A DNA stretch of 64,000 bases from Dermatemys mawii (Eukaryota; Chordata; Testudines; Dermatemydidae). The number at the start of each line of letters is the position of its first letter. Within the stretch, counting starts at the first letter, position 1. The stretch covers positions 62,742,333-62,806,332 of the forward strand of contig ML677334.1 in the NCBI GenBank assembly GCA_007922305.1, in the 5' to 3' direction. Positions 12,320 to 26,300 of the stretch are shown here, piece after piece. The position numbers and the translations under genes are program-made. The notes under the pieces were generated by a model. That model saw nothing but the letters and a program-made list of their open reading frames with translations, made no database searches and had not been told where the DNA came from.

Positions 12320-13700
12320 TTAAAGGCAACTATGGGCCAGCGTGTACCCTTCAAAACTTAATATTTTCCCCCATTTTTATGGTGATTTTTGGTATTCCTT
12401 ATCCCTGAAATATAGAAATCTCATAATTAGGCTGGTATTATATAAAGGGCAAAGAGTAAATAAAACATTTTAACTCAACCCATGAAGATTACTTCACAGT
12501 TTTTAATCCCTAAAGCCTTCAGGGGAAATATCTGGTATACTTCTTCCCTTTTGCATTTCCAAGGTGGGAGCCAGAAGGAAGGCACATCTTTACCCTATGA
12601 GCAAACTGTCTTCCAGCACCCTGGTCCATTCGCAATAGGAGAAGAAACAGTACTCCTGCTTCAGATAGAACACCAGTGAGTCTTAACTATAGTCTGCATC
12701 CCAAGTTAACCATGTTGCACCATAGGAATGGTTGGAAGTTGATCCGAAAACTCCATCCTTTTTTTCCACATAGTCTGAAGTTTCTCAGGAGAGGGTAAAA
12801 AAGCCAACCCATCTCCTAGATGATTCCTGAGGGTAAAAGAGGGTAGTACAAGATATGGTGGAAAGAGGAAGAATGTGTGTGAGGGTCCAAGACAGTCTAG
12901 AAAGTGTGTTGGATGAAGGAAATAGTGTAGGGAAGGAGGTATCTGGGCCATCCTGAGTTATCTGAGGTTTCTGTGAGTCTTTCACTTTGGCTAGTGAACT
13001 TCTAAGAATTTCATTTTCACATTAAAATCCAAAACTGTGGGTGAGAATTTCTTCTAATGCTGGAATAAATAAGCAAATAAATAAATAAATAAATGCATTT
13101 TGAATGCCCTTAACTATACGTTTCCTGGTCTTTCACTGCCTAGACACACTGAGATTTTGGGAGCAATGGGAAAATGAGTCTCTCATGTTGGGCAACAGTG
13201 AGTGCTCTCATCAAATTAAAGTGTGGTTCTGCTATTCCCAGTGACTCTCTAGAAGTGGTATCTTGAAGTCTCATGTTTACTGTTGCCTCAACAATTTCCA
13301 GATTACATTTGTTTAGTTTCTAACTGCCCTCTCTGGAAACCCTGGAACTGGAAAATCTTTCTATTCTGCACTGTCATGAGTAATAAATTTCCAGCGTGCC
13401 ATATTCTGACCCTAATTACACCATGTCACCCTCATTGTCTTCAGTGGGGTGGCACAAGTATAACATAGGAAATAATTTGGTCTAAAGGTATGTTAACAAT
13501 TATGTTGAAGATGCAGCAGCAAGAACTCTTTTATAGTTGTGTTAGGTTTCCAGTGTGAACAGAATAAAAAGCTGTTACTTTTGTCACTGAAGTTAACAAA
13601 TTTAATTCTGACTACACACAGAGCAGGTAAATAGACATTTTCACATAGACAGGTTTTTTTTAGAACGCAACCATAGTTTAAGGACACTGACAGCTTATAA
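12320..13700. other. Unassigned non-coding stretch with an AAAT microsatellite
   Basis: No gene. A short (AAAT)n run of about five units lies at 13075-13094. The mutually overlapping reverse frames at 12706-12985 are Pro/Ser/Leu-rich readings of a purine-rich patch, not a gene. Confidence 0.5.
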
Positions 13701-13710
13701 ATATTGGTTG

Positions 13711-13790
13711 AAACTTGGTCCCATTAAAGTCAATGGCAAAACTCTAATTGACTTTATGACATAGTCTTATCCAGTCCTTAGGAGAGAGGT
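13711..13790. repeat. Old interspersed relic with 'cattgacttcaatgg' core
   Basis: 'ttggtcccattaaagtcaatggcaaaactctaattgacttta' matches the recurrent amniote phrase 'cccattgaagtcaatggcaaaactcccattgacttca'. Short and diverged. Confidence 0.45.
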
Positions 13791-13799
13791 TAAAAGAGG

Positions 13800-15330
13800 A
13801 GAAAAATGGATCTCCCAAGTTCTGGTACAGATATAGAAGATGACCCTATTCCCCCAGAGTAAAACATATTTACTTGTTTGACGGGAGGGGTGTTAATGTT
13901 ATGAAAATATCATCAAAAGATGATTTAAAGCTTAGATTTTGCCACAATAGTAAAATAAACTCAGATAAGTATATACATGGCAAGGAGAGGCATTGAAAAA
14001 TGGTAAGGCTGGATTTACTCATGCAGCTGACCTCTGCTTAGAGCAAGAGTCAGGAAAGGGTAATGGGGTACCAGGGGGCTGGTTATGGCTCCTTGATTCT
14101 TAGGGCCAAGCTGGGCCAGCCATGGACATGATGTGAGTTAGGGCAGGTGAACAGCTGCTCCAAGTTACATCAGTTGCACACAAGCCCATAGGGACCACAT
14201 GGCAAGTGAGGGTCAGCGTGGGGGAGCGGAGCTCTACACCACTCTCCCCCTTCTATTGGAGGGGTTCTCAGCTGGACTTTTACAGCCAATATCTTGTCCT
14301 TTTGCTTTGCCTGAGTGGTGCAAAGAGCTCAAATCCTTTCTGAGAAACTGTTCCTATAACTTTAAATACAAATATTCACAAGAAAAATGAAATAATACCA
14401 TATTTTAAATATAAGAAATACACATTATAATCTTCAAGACATTACACATTATATGAGGATAAATACACTCCAAGCTTACAAATATATATTTTAATTCATA
14501 TAGCATTCTCAATGACTGAAGTCAGTGTGCAACCTCATACATGACTTCTATAATGTCAGACACATATAAAAAAAAACAGCCAAAGAAAATTGTACACCCA
14601 CCCCTCTCTCCAATCCACTCCAACTACCAGGTAAGAGCTTGAGAAAAGAGATTAAACTTGCACCATTCCCTGAAGTTCCATAACTTGAGGCTTTCAGACC
14701 AAAGGGAGAAATGAATTCTAGATCTGAGGATCCTTTCTTGAGAACGCCCTGCCCACTTATGTTAGATCCAGTGTCTATCAGTTTGAGCAACACATCTGAT
14801 TTCATGTAGCTTTTTCTACCATGTATCAATATGAATCTGAAACAGTTAATTAGTTGGTAGTTTTCTTTATCTTTTATTATCTAATTACAGGGCAGGGAAC
14901 ATCCTGGGGAAAAGATTTTACTCTCCAAACACAGAACAAAGGCTTAACCCTGCCCCGCCTTCCCCCACCCCAGCACTTCAAAGGATACAATAAAGCTTAC
15001 AGGAAAAATTCTCCTCTCAGACACTTCCAGGAATACTCAGCTTTGGTATCCTGATCCCTATCCATACTGATGAGAGATGTGCACATACCCAAGTTCAACA
15101 ATACTATGTGTATGTGAAAGGAGACTTTTGACCCAAGATTGTAATAGATCATCCATGCTGCTCTTGCTCGCATGAAATTGCAACAAGAAGTGAGAATCTG
15201 TAGGGACAGAAAATAAGGACAAATGTGATATGTTTATCATAGTTATAGGGGTTAAGGTCTTACTAGAAGTAGACTGCACAGGTGGCACCAATATCAATAG
15301 CTACATTACTGGGCCAACAGCTTGCAGCTT
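13800..15330. other. Mostly unassigned; probable LINE-like patch at 14640-14800
   Basis: No gene. The patch 'tgaagttccataacttgagg...ttgagaacgccctgccc' recalls the amniote LINE 3' phrase 'gttccatag...gagaaggccctg', but is too diverged to name. The 93-codon reverse frame at 14548-14829 covers this patch and is not considered coding. Confidence 0.4.
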
Positions 15331-15409
15331 TTAGGATGTGGATTTTGAGCAGCATTTTAAAATAGGGATAGAAAATCAGTGAGGTAAGGCGATTATTCTT
15401 GAGAGCTAA

Positions 15410-15610
15410 TGAAGCAGCAGAATAGACATCTCAGAGGAGAAAGGAGAGGGCAAATAGAAGGGGCTAACTAGAAGGAGTCACTGGTGTAAATGAAAAGATA
15501 AGCTAGATGTGGGCATGGCCTTGAAGAAGAGGACCATGATTTAATACAAATGGGGATCCAGTAAAGGTCTCTTAACTTTGTATATTAGAAAGGGTACTAC
15601 AAGATTAACT
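15410..15610 (+). repeat. Probable LINE 3'-region relic
   Basis: 'gctagatgtgggcatggccttgaagaagaggaccatgattt...ggatccagtaaaggtctctt' follows the recurrent amniote LINE-derived layout 'gcagggccttgaaggtgaagac...gagccagtgaagggattc'. Assigned from memory; family unresolved. Confidence 0.35.
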
Positions 15611-15619
15611 CAACAGAGC

Positions 15620-17030
15620 TGCCCAAGGCGAGAGAAAAGTCAAACGACAAAACACCAGTACAACACAGTGTTTAAGATTAATGAGGGCAGATGTAAATTA
15701 ACTTGCAAATATTCCATGAGATAGTGCATCCCTATGAACTATAATGCCCTATTTTTAAATCTTGTACTGGACAATATTTTAGAAAGAGTATGAGTTTTGC
15801 TTATGAGTGTAAGCTTTTTCATGGGAGCTCACTTCTGATGTATGAGAAGTACTTCTCTATTAACCTGCATTATGGCAATTCTACCTTCATGGCTGGCTTA
15901 TTCAAGTTTAGATCCACTATTTGTGATGAGCGGAGTGTGTTGATTGTGTGATTATGGAGTGCTGTCTATTCGGGAACACTGACGGAGCCAATGGCAATCC
16001 TACTGTATTTTAAGCATTTCTTGCCATCCTTACTAGCACTTGGTTTATTCTCTTCAGTGTGTTCTGGTTGATGCAAGGTTTCAGAAAATACAAAGAAAAA
16101 GTGAGTTCCCACAAAACGTTCTGGCATCCAAAAATGCCTATGTTGTGTAACACAGACATGCATTTGCTGAATCAGGTTTGGTAACTGTGTATGCAAAGAA
16201 GCATTGCCAATCAATTGCCAATCAATTACACAAAGTGTGTTTGCAGAAGTGGGGGTTTTGTAGTCACACTCAAAGAACCCATCTTTTCAGTTTTTCAATT
16301 AGTTGGTGGATCCACTCTTGAGAAATAAAGCCTTGATATTAAAATTCACCATATTCAAAGACAGCTTAAGTAAGTATCTGAACAGGGGGAAGGGAGACTT
16401 ATTTCCTGAGTTTCAACAGATGTCATACTTAATTGGTTGTGAAATAAACCAGAGCTGCTCTAGGCCTGTTTCCCTAGTTTCAGCAGTGAAGACATTTTCA
16501 AACATGTGCATTTCCCTCCTGCTTGCCATAATGAGGGTGTGGGGTGAGACTCAAACCTCTAAAAGAAGTAATGCAATATGCATGCTGTGAGAAATATGGC
16601 AATGCAGCAATAAACAAGACAGTGCAAGGGATGGACAATTTGCCTGGCTTAGACATCCAGGTTCCTGTAATAATAGTGAACAATCCCCTAGCCCTCCCAT
16701 CTGCTCCAAGGTTTTCCAACCCTCCCTAATGCACCTGTGCCTGTCAATGTGCTGTCTCACCTGGTGCTTTCCTGTGACATTCTGGCAAAATCCAATCATT
16801 TCAGTATAATTACAGATCAAGTGTCTCCTAGACACTCCCTTTTCTCTTATTGAGCTTTCCTGTTGGAAGGAGCCAGGGGGCATGGCACCTATCAAGTAAG
16901 CCAAATGTCAAGCATGACCTAGGAGGGCTTAACACGCTGAACCACACAAGAAAAAAAGAAAGCCACGCTTGTTACTGCCAAAATAAAAACAAGGGTTTAC
17001 AACAGTGCCTGATCACTTGCCTAAGGGAAG
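15620..17030. other. Unassigned non-coding stretch
   Basis: No gene recognised. Overlapping frames on both strands between 16303 and 16904 have no identifiable domains and contradict each other. Confidence 0.5.
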
Positions 17031-17215
17031 CTAATAATAAATATTGGTATGTGTTTCAGAACGGCTGTGGCCAAGTGTCTTAGGCACCTGTTTTACCTAT
17101 TAGTGTGTGCAGCCCTCAAAATTAAAATGTGCTTTTCATCTGTGCAGTGAAAGGCAAGTTTAATGCTTAATATGCAGCAGAGGCGCTCCTGTGAAACACA
17201 AATATCATCAAGTTC
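17030..17215. promoter_or_regulatory. Weak candidate conserved non-coding element
   Basis: Compact block without recognisable repeats: 'acggctgtggccaagtgtcttaggcacctgttttacc', then 'gtgaaaggcaagtttaatgcttaatatgcagcagaggcgctcctgtg'. It contains E-box-like and homeodomain-like words. Suggestive texture only. Confidence 0.2.
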
Positions 17216-19250
17216 CAAAAAAGTTCTCTACAAAACATTTTCAAACAAAAATTTAATGGGTTTTGCTTTAAAAAAAAATGAAGGCCAGGGTCAATCTGTT
17301 TAATTCACTTGTGACAACCAAACTGAACCATATTTGTTCTTCTAGTTTAGACTTGGAACCCAGGTCCCACTGGTGAGAGGACAGAGCTTTAATCCCTAGA
17401 AAAAATTCAAATTCCCAAAGTGCATGATGAAAACCAATATAATCCCTCCTGAAGTCAGAAACAAAACCAGAAAATACTTTCTTTACTATTAAAAACAGCA
17501 GCAATCTCCATGATCTCTATTCTTTAATTTTTTAGAGGTCTGACTTTCGGCAGATGACCTCGCTTGTTTGTCCCTACATGTTTTCCAAAATATAAAAGTG
17601 AAATAGAGTCCCAAGGGCACTGTACTTGAAAGGTTATGAGAGTTAGAGAATTTTAACCATGCCTGCCAAATCAGCAGATGGCTTGTGATTATAATTATAT
17701 GCATCAATAAAACGAATAATCTTTACAAAATTTGAATTTCTACTAAAGTAAGGGATTTAGTAAGCAGATGCAACAGAATGCATTTTCTTTAACCCTTTTT
17801 GTAGACACTGCTGCCTCTCACACAAATAATGGGGCGAACCCTCCATAAAATAGCTTGACCACACACTTTAGTATTATGATTTTATTCCTTTTGACCAAGT
17901 ATTGCTGTTGTTCAGACAGATTCAGGTGTTCAGCTTCATTTTGTTCATTGGAATGTCTGGCATTTATATATAGGATGATTCCCTCTTAGATCATTATTTC
18001 AAAATGACACTTAGTACTGTCAAATTTTAGAGACACAATGAAAATGTTTTGTACTGAATTCATTCAATGTGCTAAAAAAACAAAATACCCAAACCAGTAG
18101 TTTATATCGCTCAGATACTCCATTCAGTTTAGGATTTCACGGATCTCTATAGTTTGCGTTCTAATTTAGACAGGCTGATTAAGTTACACGGCTGGGCAGT
18201 ATAATATTTTCTCCACACTATGGAAAATTGTTAACCCTTTTTTGTCATGTGAAGTTGTATGATGCATAATAGGATAAGTTAAAATATATATCATAATCTC
18301 AGATTTCACTTACCACAGTTATCATGCAAGTGATTTATGTAACAGGAGCTTGAATATGTGAAAATGTGACAAAACAACAGAAATAGGAATTCAAACTTAA
18401 GTCTGAACTAACAATAGAAAGTCATACTACATTAGAATTAAAAACTAAGCACAAAGAAGTGAGTTAAATTGACTATTTCTGAATTACACCATAAAAATAC
18501 TATTTAAATGCAATATTCTTGTTTGCAAATATTTTTCAACTTCCAACATAATAAAGGAAGAAAAGTTCGTAAGGTTCTTAAGTGCAATTTTTTCCACCTG
18601 TGAGAGAAGAACAGTCTACATCAGGGATATTCTAGTGTCATAAAATCACATAATGTATTTTGATTTAGATGTATGTATTTGAATATTTTAAATACAGATT
18701 TTTAACTGGTTAAATACGTATTTTGAGAACATACGTTATTTTTTTGAATACCATAGTATCTCTGATGCTGAGAGTCCAAAACAGTATTTTGATGCTATTT
18801 AAAAACTGGATTTTTGACTTGCGGGATGACAGAGCCATTACTGTGTATCATGTAAATCCTTCTTAGCATAAGGATTATTGACCTGATAGTCCATAACGGT
18901 GCCTTTGGAGCCATTACCATTTTGTTGTGCCAATCCAGCTGCTCCACATGTGCCCTGAGGGGGTTCTATTTACCTTTTGATAGATGAGGGATTTAGATAG
19001 GTGACTCTTACTATCACTAATGAAAGTTACCTATGGAAACTCCTTGTAAATTAGAAAGAAAATAGAACCTTAGCTCTTCACAATATCTGACATTTTGAAA
19101 AAGTTTTAAAAACTTGTTTTCTCCAGGTATATGAGGACAAATAAGTGACTCTAAATCAAAACTTGTTGGTGGAGGGGAACGCTTATGTATGTATATAAAC
19201 TTCAAAAATTACCTAACAGCTGTTCTCAAGATCTATTAAACAAATTAATA
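17215..19250. other. Unassigned AT-rich non-coding stretch
   Basis: No repeat family or gene recognised. Frames of 60-78 codons at 17268-17504, 17489-17707 and 19017-19205 (all reverse) overlap or sit alone without motifs. Confidence 0.5.
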
Positions 19251-19254
19251 ATTC

Positions 19255-19380
19255 CCTGATGCTCCAAACTCTTGCACAAATGCTTAATTTTATTCCAGTA
19301 AGCAGCCCCATTGACTTCAATGGGACCGCTTGCATGTGTAAAGTTAAGAATGCGCGTAAATGCTTGCAAGGAAAGGGCCT
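19255..19380 (+). repeat. LINE-type relic with 'cattgacttcaatggg' core
   Basis: 'cccattgacttcaatgggaccgcttgcatgtgtaaagttaagaatgcgcgtaaatgcttgcaaggaaagggcc' follows closely the common amniote LINE 3' phrase '...aaagttaagcatgtgcgtaagtgcttgcaggatcaggg'. Related phrases occur at 58335-58460 and 61995-62040. Confidence 0.6.
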
Positions 19381-22300
19381 TCATAAGTAGTTACCCGCTT
19401 GAGAATTAGCAAGCCAAGTTATGATCACAGAGCAATTTTATAGAAAGATTATCAATCCATGTAATATAAGAGTAATTTGTAATTTAAAATGTTGGCAGAA
19501 AGTTAACTTTAGAAAGACACATATATTTTCATGAGCAAGAATGAGACTTATTAACAAAGCAATTGAGATCAATTTTGCTTCAAAGATGATTTATTTAGGT
19601 GCCAAAGAAAGTTAAGAGGCGGAAAACCCCTCAATATTAAATAAACAGGCTCTTTGGTCTGAAATGATTCAAGATTATTAAAATTCAACAGCACTATCTG
19701 TGCCTATATGAAGTTTACAATAATCTACAACTATACGCGCATGAACTATATGCACATAAAATGAGATTCTGATCTCAGTTACATAGGATAAATCCAAAAT
19801 TAATCAGCTGAAGTAAATTCAGTTACTTCTGACCTACACCAATGTAACCACAATCAGACTTTGGCCAAGAAACTCCAATCAGATCTTGGTCTATAAGGAC
19901 ATAAAGTTTACTATGCATGTTATTTGATAAATTTTATGTCATGATACAGGTTGATGTGATGGATCTAAACTAGAGAGAAGAGTCTCTGTAAATGACCTTG
20001 GAGAGGGTCAGCTAATCAGGAATATGAGGTGTTTTGGAATTACTGGCTTCAAGAATTAAAGTCACAGAAAGACTTAAGTTAGAGGAATTAGATCAAATAT
20101 GCAAGGTCATACAGCATCTCAAATCCATACATAAAACTCCAAGTGATGTAAATTGGAATTGAACATGGGGATCTAGGACAATGTGTAGGCCAAAAACATA
20201 CGGTATCTTATTAGCATTTTAAAACTCTCATATATTATATAAGAATATGGGGACCAGGTGGCCAACTTTAACTGGTGTATAAGAAACTACTTTTGCTTAT
20301 CGACCACCCAAGATATAGAAAAACACCTGAAAATTTAGGGGAAAATAAATTGAACTATGGAAAGCTATTAAAACTTTAAAATGGTATAGCTTAGACTAGC
20401 TGATTAATTTATTATTATGTTTATAGTAATATAGCTACACTGTATGCATTGCTCTTGTGAACACAACCAGGCCACACACACGTATTTTGTAAGGCCTGCT
20501 GAAGTTGCTCAGAAATCTGTGGAGGAGACAGTACTGAATACCCTTTACCCTTGTTGACAGGTATAAAAATAGCCTGATGATCGCATGACAGGGCTATGTT
20601 CTCTCTTAAAGCTGGTAATGCTGCACCTGAACTTGAAGAACTCATACACCATCAGGCACAATGAGTTATACGCTTAATATCAATTAGCAAAGTTCAAAGT
20701 AGAACTGCATCAGAACTCTTTAGCTTACCAACACTCTGCTGACATAACAATTACTAGCTATCTACACATTATAACACTTAATTTAGAAAGCAAGTTTCTT
20801 GTCTGATTACTGCATTTTCCATGTTTTCTGGGATAACATATGGAACACATGTTGCTGAGATACAAACACCTACTAGCATATGGTTTAAAAAAATTAAACA
20901 GAATTATACTAACTTAAGCTTGTTCCCAACCCTCCGCACTCACCTCCCCAAATTTTCTAAGGAGAAGATATAGGAAGATGTGAAAGCTAGATTTGGATAG
21001 TTGACATCAACTACACTTAACATGCAATGATTCTTAACAAACTATAAATATTGTATAATTGTATGTGATCTTTGTATATGCAGATTACATATATGTATAA
21101 ATAGTAATGTCATATTGCTGTTCTCCCAGAGAAGAATGTCTTTGGGTAAGTGTTATGTCTCAGTGAACTGACTTCTGTGGAGTAGAAAGAGTTTTAACTA
21201 AATGAACAGATTACTCTGATGTGTCTTTATAACATCCATTGACAACTGTTTCCCAAATTTAATAACTCTCAAAATTAAAAATAAAATCCACTGTAGCACT
21301 GGATGACTCCTAATTACATTATGTGAACTGTTTGCAAAGGGAGAAATGTTAGTAAATGGCATTTTTCTACACATTTGAGTATTTTAGAATAAAATGTTAC
21401 TTAATTCACACAAGCATCTTGTAATAATATCATGCTATCTTGACCTTATATATGCCCTGAGCATACAAAGTCTAAAGCTGACAGAAAACATTTTAACAAT
21501 GCACACAACATTTTCTGGCAACTTCCTGTTGCCATTTTCCAGGAATATAAAGAGTCCTGGGCTTTTAAGCCTAAACATTGAAAGTGCAGATTTCATCAAG
21601 GGATATACATATTAGCAAATGTTATTATACAGGTTATCATCTAGATTCTCTGCTGTATGTACAACAAAATGAGTATTTAGCAACAGATCTTCAACTCTTT
21701 AATTTCAGCTTAAGTAAAAAACAAGTATGAGACAGACAGCAGCATTTACATTCTGAGGACTCACTCTGAAAAAATAAAATATTTAAGAGCTTTCTGCCTC
21801 TTGGAATAAATGGTTCTCAGTACTATACCTTCTACTGAGAACTGTAAATCTTTGGCAGTAGATTGGAATATGTATGCATTCGTAGCTACACATTTCTATT
21901 ACACAGATTTTTACAGAGAGGGGAAAAAGAAAGTTCGTGCCTGTAAAGTTGATCAGATCTGAATGTACATTTGGGGTAGTGCTTATAGAGTGGCAGTTAC
22001 GTCAAAGAATAATTTCTCCCATTACATCCTAACTCACAACATCAAGTTCACTAAACATTCTGTTCCACGTTACTTTTGGAATTCAAAAAACTTTTGTAAG
22101 ATGACAAAGAGAGAGAGAGAGAAACCATCACTGATTTCAGAGACATTTTTCTCCACTTCCTGAAGTGTTACAAAAACAAAAAACCCCCAACCCTTCACTG
22201 TGACCTACTTGTCTAGAAACGGACTTTCAACCCCATGGTTAGGCTAAGATTTGCTCTACTTTCTCCCTAGGGTATAATTGTCAGACTGACTTACCGTGTG

Positions 22301-22450
22301 CCTTTTAGCCTTTGTTCTGCCTCTCACGCTGACATCAGGGAAGCAGTGATGGAGAATAAAGCAGGGGTGGGCTAGGTTAGTCCACTGTTTGTGTCGTTGT
22401 GTGGTGTGCAGGGACACTCTGTGATACTCTAGTGAGCTGCTAAGCTTTTT
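19380..22450. other. Unassigned AT-rich non-coding stretch
   Basis: About 3 kb with no recognisable repeat or gene. A reverse open frame at 20421-20645 (74 codons, starting with a Met-Ser run) is the least random-looking piece, but I recognise no domain and no convincing splice context. (GA)n of about 16 bp occurs at 22107-22122. Confidence 0.45.
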
Positions 22451-22454
22451 TTGT

Positions 22455-22870
22455 AGGCTTTGTGTCATTTACTTAACGACCAATCTCATTAGCTGCCAGG
22501 GTACAATGGGCTGATGCATTTTCTATGTACATACTCTGCACAGTGACCCTCAAGGTTGCCGAAGGTCTATTTAATCAGTCAAATGCTGAATATATTTGCA
22601 GTAAATCACTAAAAAATAAATGGGACCACAGAGATATCTCATGCGGGTTTACTATTTCCTGGGAGTTACTTGCAGGTAATAAAGTGGCAGCAGATTTAAG
22701 CAGAAACAAGGGTAAGGAAAGGAAGGGACACTCAGTAAGGTTCACACTGGTGACCTTTAATTTAGAAAACTTTGGGAGCACGGTACTGCTGTCTATGCTT
22801 GTTAATTTCTTCATGCAGATCATGCGTCAGTGTAATCATGTTATCACAGTCAAAGCCCTCTAAATAACAG
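22455..22870. promoter_or_regulatory. Candidate conserved non-coding element A
   Basis: Repeat-free block with words such as 'tctcattagctgcc', 'ctatttaatcag', 'ggtgacctttaattta', 'catgcgtcagtgtaatcatg'. It is open on both strands over its length (22525-22863 forward, 22575-22823 reverse). Overlapping open frames in opposite directions argue for constrained, stop-poor composition rather than a protein. Not verified by alignment. Confidence 0.28.
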
Positions 22871-22894
22871 CAGCAGCCACCAAATATACATCCT

Positions 22895-22925
22895 TTAGTG
22901 TGTGTGTGTGGTGGGGGGTGGGTGT
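22895..22925. repeat. Short GT-rich simple repeat
   Basis: A (TG)n run passes into a G-rich tract ('gtgtgtgtgtggtggggggtggg'). Confidence 0.8.
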
Positions 22926-22984
22926 TATTTATTTATTGCAGGCAACCTCAGAGCTGGCATCCTTGCATGTTTGCCCTCTCTTCA

Positions 22985-23330
22985 GTTACAAGGTAAAAAC
23001 CCTTTTAACTCCTATGAAAAATGAAATGCTGAAAAGCCCTATGAATGACGACAGCTGTCCATAAGTATCAGGGAGAGTTCTATTGTCCAACTTGTCCCTG
23101 GATAAAATGAATACTTTACAGCAGAGGCTGTTCAGCTTGGCTAAAGAGTATGGGGAGAAGGGGAGGAGGTCACTGGAGATTTTGCACACTAATTTAATCT
23201 GGGAAAAGGACAGGCACTGCATCTCACTTGAACAGACTGGCGGCAATCTGGGCTTGCACAGAACTATCTCCTTTTGCCTGTGCTCTATTTATTCCTTATC
23301 TCTGTTTACCAACCGCTAGGTCCCTTTCAT
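22985..23330. promoter_or_regulatory. Candidate conserved non-coding element B
   Basis: A second compact block: 'gaatgacgacagctgtcc', 'cagcagaggctgttcagcttggctaaagagtatgg', 'gcacactaatttaatctggg'. It is open on both strands (23083-23319 forward, 22986-23246 reverse) with no recognisable protein. With block A it makes a roughly 850 bp cluster of non-repetitive sequence in an AT-rich desert. Inference from texture only. Confidence 0.28.
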
Positions 23331-26300
23331 TCACACCACGAGGCCGTTCTCCTACTATCAGTCAGCAGCTGACACTGTGGAAGAGCCTCAAAGGCACAAA
23401 AAGGGGAGGGGGGATCAAAACTAAACCAAAGCTGTATAAACAATGCAACAGTAGAAGTAAATGCATAAATTCTAATTCTCACCCCAACCCATGGGGTGCG
23501 AGCAGAACCTTTATAGTAAATCCAGCAAACCCACCACAGTGAGCTATGGGCTACAGAAGAAACAGGAAAAGCCAAACATCATTCATGAAATCATCATCCC
23601 AAGCAAACAGGCATTGGAATATATTTGAACTGGGTTTCACATGTAAAGTTTATCCCAGTTATGCATCAAGCAGCAAGTAATGGGGGGCACACTTACTGTG
23701 TGCCTGGTGAAAGGTGAGGAGGCACCTTTTCAAAGACCAGTTCTTATACTTAAGAGTCTAAGAGTTTAGATAAGTTTGCAATCCCACCTTGGATTTAATT
23801 AGAAAAGATCAAGCTTGTTTACAAATTAATTGTGTCCTAGAGATTATAATGGTTCAGACTATTTTATATCTAACATTTGGACTTAAATTTGAAAATCTTA
23901 TTTAAGCATTAATTTAATTCTGCCTTTTCGGCCCTGGTGTCACAGTCATTAACAGAAAGGAATTTTCCTCCATTATTACTTCTGTTTAACTTTTAAATAT
24001 TTATTGGAGAAAGATAGTGAGGGGGAAGGGAGAGAGAGGAAGGGAAACAAAGACCAAGGTATTAACTGAGAAAGAGGAGAAGGGGGAAGAAATGCTTTGT
24101 GGTGACTTCTGATCTCTGAATTTTGATGCTGTTTATCTATGATAACATTGAATAATAAAGATAACTTGATTTGTATTATTAAGCAATGCACTCCCACTAG
24201 GAGAGGAGTTACAAATAAACATAAAACATACTGGTATTTTTTCATTGAATCAGTTCAGGCTCTTAAACCTATATTAAACCTACTTTATCTCTGAAACCAT
24301 AGAATGCTTTACTGAGAAAGAGAACTATGTTTTAAGTACTATACTGGAGTTTTTAATATAAATATTATTACATAGACTAAAACCAGCATATTGTCAACTG
24401 CATGGTCAAGAGCATTACAAAAACAGTGTAGAAAATAGTGCTCATTATCAAAAGATGATCAACTGAACCAAATTTCAGTTTTGATTTCCACCTATGAGCA
24501 TTATGAGCAATGAAGTCTTTACTACTTGGATCCTTTTTTCCAAATGAATTAATGAATTAAATTTATCCTTTCACCAGCTGCTAGGCAGCAGATGGAACCA
24601 TTTCTGAAGCCTTGTTGAATTCAATCCATAAAACTAATTTCCTAGGATTAGCAGTCCAAAGTTTCTTTTAATGTTTATATACCGCTTGGGATTTTGAATT
24701 TCATGATGTTAAACTTTCAATTTAACTATTTTTTTCATTTCATATCAAACAAATATGATCATTTAAGATTTATATAGCTTTGTAACCACATACTGCAGGT
24801 CACATAAGGACAAGAATTCATTTAAAGAGTAATCAAGGGTTTTTGTTTGTTTGTTTTTAATATTGCACCCTATCATAGGACCATTTATATTGTAATCAGA
24901 GATTAATTCAGACTTAAAGATTTGTATGATTAAAAAGTTTAAGAACTATTTTAACTTTTGCAAGTTCACATATTTAAAACCACAATAAATCAATAATTTC
25001 TTAAGGTTAATGATCTGTAAAAGTGTTTGTACTGTCTACCATTTATTAGACAATATGACAGAAGTCCCTCAAATAGGATTTTGATATATACTTTTATATA
25101 TTATGTTTAACTTTTCCATCAAAAGATTTGTTTGTTTTTGATAACTGTAGCAAATAGTTGTGGCATCTCAGAACACTACAGTAATTGCAGCATTTTGGTA
25201 AAAGTAACTAAATATCAGTAATAGATTAAGGTACCATGGACAGCTCCATCTGACGTTATTTTTCTTTTTCTTATATCTGTTACAGATCTCTGCACCAATA
25301 ATTCAAAGACCAGGGGATTCAAACTGTTATTATATACTAGAAGGACTTTATTCATAGCCTTTTAAAAACCTAAATTTGAATTTTGCAACAGATTCCATTT
25401 ATTAAGAACTGTTATAGAAAATAAACAAATCTGCTTTCAAAGATGCATTAAAGCAAAGTTTAAAAGGTTAAAAACTCATGATATCAGAGTCCCCCGTCTA
25501 TTCAACAAAGTAAATAAAACTAAAACAATAAGTGATTCGCTGTTCTGTACAACAGTGATTTCCGTTAATTTGGCACAAGAAATCTATATTAATCTAATAA
25601 TGCAGTAAGCCAAGAAGGCCACATAATAATAATTACCATTGAGTAATTGAATATTTAGAAGGAGGAGGAAAAAAAGGAAGACTGGTAATCTTAGCCTGCA
25701 GGCATGAAAGTACTATAATACATGGATAATATTTACAAGTAAATATAGAATGCTGTAAACTAGGAAGTTATGAGGCCAAGCCTACATTTAGAAATTCTTC
25801 TCTCTGAACTTAAATTATTTGTTAGTAAAAAGATATTATGATTGTTGGAATCAAAGGTTTCTTTATAAACACTGCAATTTTCTTCAATAATTACAAAAAT
25901 CAGCATACCCCCCAAACAAGCAAAAGAAGCTCATTTCCTTAACAAAAGTATTAAGAAAAATATTCAAATGTTCTTTTGCATCTTAAAACATAAATAGCTG
26001 CAGAAGTTTAGCCCCATATAGTTTCAGATTAAAGCCTCAGTTTTGAGCTCTCATTAACCATTAGATGAAAAAGCTGCAGAGGATAGTCTTATTATTTACA
26101 TATGTAGGAAGACAAACATCTGAACTAAGTGCTTTGTTAAAGACAAAAGAAAGTCAGAGACAGACAGAGCTACTGCTGATAAAAGTGTTATGAAGACTAT
26201 CTCTAGCATCAAATGCCATTTCACACAAATCAGCCTGCAAAACGTTGTCCCAGAAGGTCCATTTCATTCTTCAACTTTGCCTGATATTCCTGACATTTAA

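Noticed and set aside
20421..20645. Reverse 74-codon frame starting with Met and a Ser run
   Set aside because: No recognisable domain, splice context or neighbouring exons.
25260..25310. Splice-acceptor-like pyrimidine tract ending 'ctgttacag'
   Set aside because: No downstream coding frame of interest; such tracts are frequent in AT-rich DNA.
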